This document shows positions 63,970-64,000 of a stretch of DNA of 64,000 nucleotides, one piece after another. Where the stretch lies: positions 5,043,001 to 5,107,000 of the forward strand of contig NZ_CP059139.1 in the NCBI RefSeq assembly GCF_014109765.1. The letters run 5' to 3'. A program made the position numbers and the translations under genes. A model generated the notes under the pieces. That model was not told where the DNA came from and did no database searches. It worked only from the letters and a program-made list of their open reading frames with translations. The stretch comes from Pseudomonas berkeleyensis (lineage in GTDB: Bacteria > Pseudomonadota > Gammaproteobacteria > Pseudomonadales > Pseudomonadaceae). Each line of letters begins with the position of its first letter. Position 1 is the first letter of the stretch.

Positions 63970-64000
63970 GCTCGAGTGGGATCCGTAATCAGTCGCGTGC

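Noticed and set aside
63970..64000. C-terminal end of rppH upstream of ptsP
   Set aside because: Only 31 bases remain and a TGA is present in a possible frame, but the few residues are not diagnostic.

Overview
The window is about 64 kb of GC-rich, gene-dense chromosome from a Pseudomonas sensu lato. Gene content and order are those of the Pseudomonas core: ftsYEX, two M16 peptidases, rsmD, coaD, mutM, ilvD, folA, thyA-lgt, ptsP. GTAG/GTGG-headed REP palindromes occur throughout. From memory, the two flanks follow the order of P. aeruginosa PAO1 around PA0337-PA0375. The species is not determinable here; a P. mendocina/oleovorans-type relative is a guess. No rRNA, tRNA, CRISPR array, insertion sequence or prophage gene was seen.

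Left flank (1-20.4 kb): ftsY-ftsE-ftsX (ftsX cut by the window edge), a catalytic plus non-catalytic M16 peptidase pair, rsmD and a YheT-type hydrolase. Next comes a TetR regulator divergent from a four-gene oxidation unit: an aldehyde dehydrogenase, a Tat-signal small subunit, a GMC flavoprotein and a small membrane protein. A clear palindrome sits inside the shared promoter. coaD, a ferredoxin, gamma-glutamyltransferase, a Na/Pi symporter with a PhoU domain, an acyltransferase, mutM and an HDOD protein follow.

Central block (20.6-47.6 kb), probably accessory relative to the flanks: an rRNA methyltransferase, then a four-gene polyamine-type ABC transporter behind a good sigma54-like promoter. 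A cytoplasmic NarL-type two-component pair with an N-terminal cysteine cluster follows. Then comes a ten-gene chemosensory operon: short receptor-like protein, cheY, STAS, cheA, cheW, receptor, cheW, cheR, cheD, cheB. It is followed by a convergent 7TMR-DISM kinase/LuxR regulator pair. The block ends with a two-partner secretion locus: a GLUG-repeat TpsA adhesin, its TpsB transporter, and a second TpsB-like barrel without a POTRA domain.

Right flank (47.8-64 kb): ilvD, a phosphodiesterase, gloA, an NCS2 permease, a YitT protein, folA, glpQ, a DUF2868/DUF3482 membrane protein-GTPase pair, a cupin, thyA-lgt, a TSUP permease, a TANGO2/NRDE protein and ptsP.

The most unusual features are in the chemosensory operon. 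It has no cheZ gene, but its first protein carries a CheZ-like D-x3-Q signature at the C-terminus. Its CheA linker has two repeats resembling the c-di-GMP-binding MshEN motif. Its STAS protein has Cys where Ser/Thr is usual, and its full-length receptor has an offset CheR-tether-like motif. The POTRA-less TpsB paralog and the multi-family REP palindromes with compensatory stem changes are the other strong observations.
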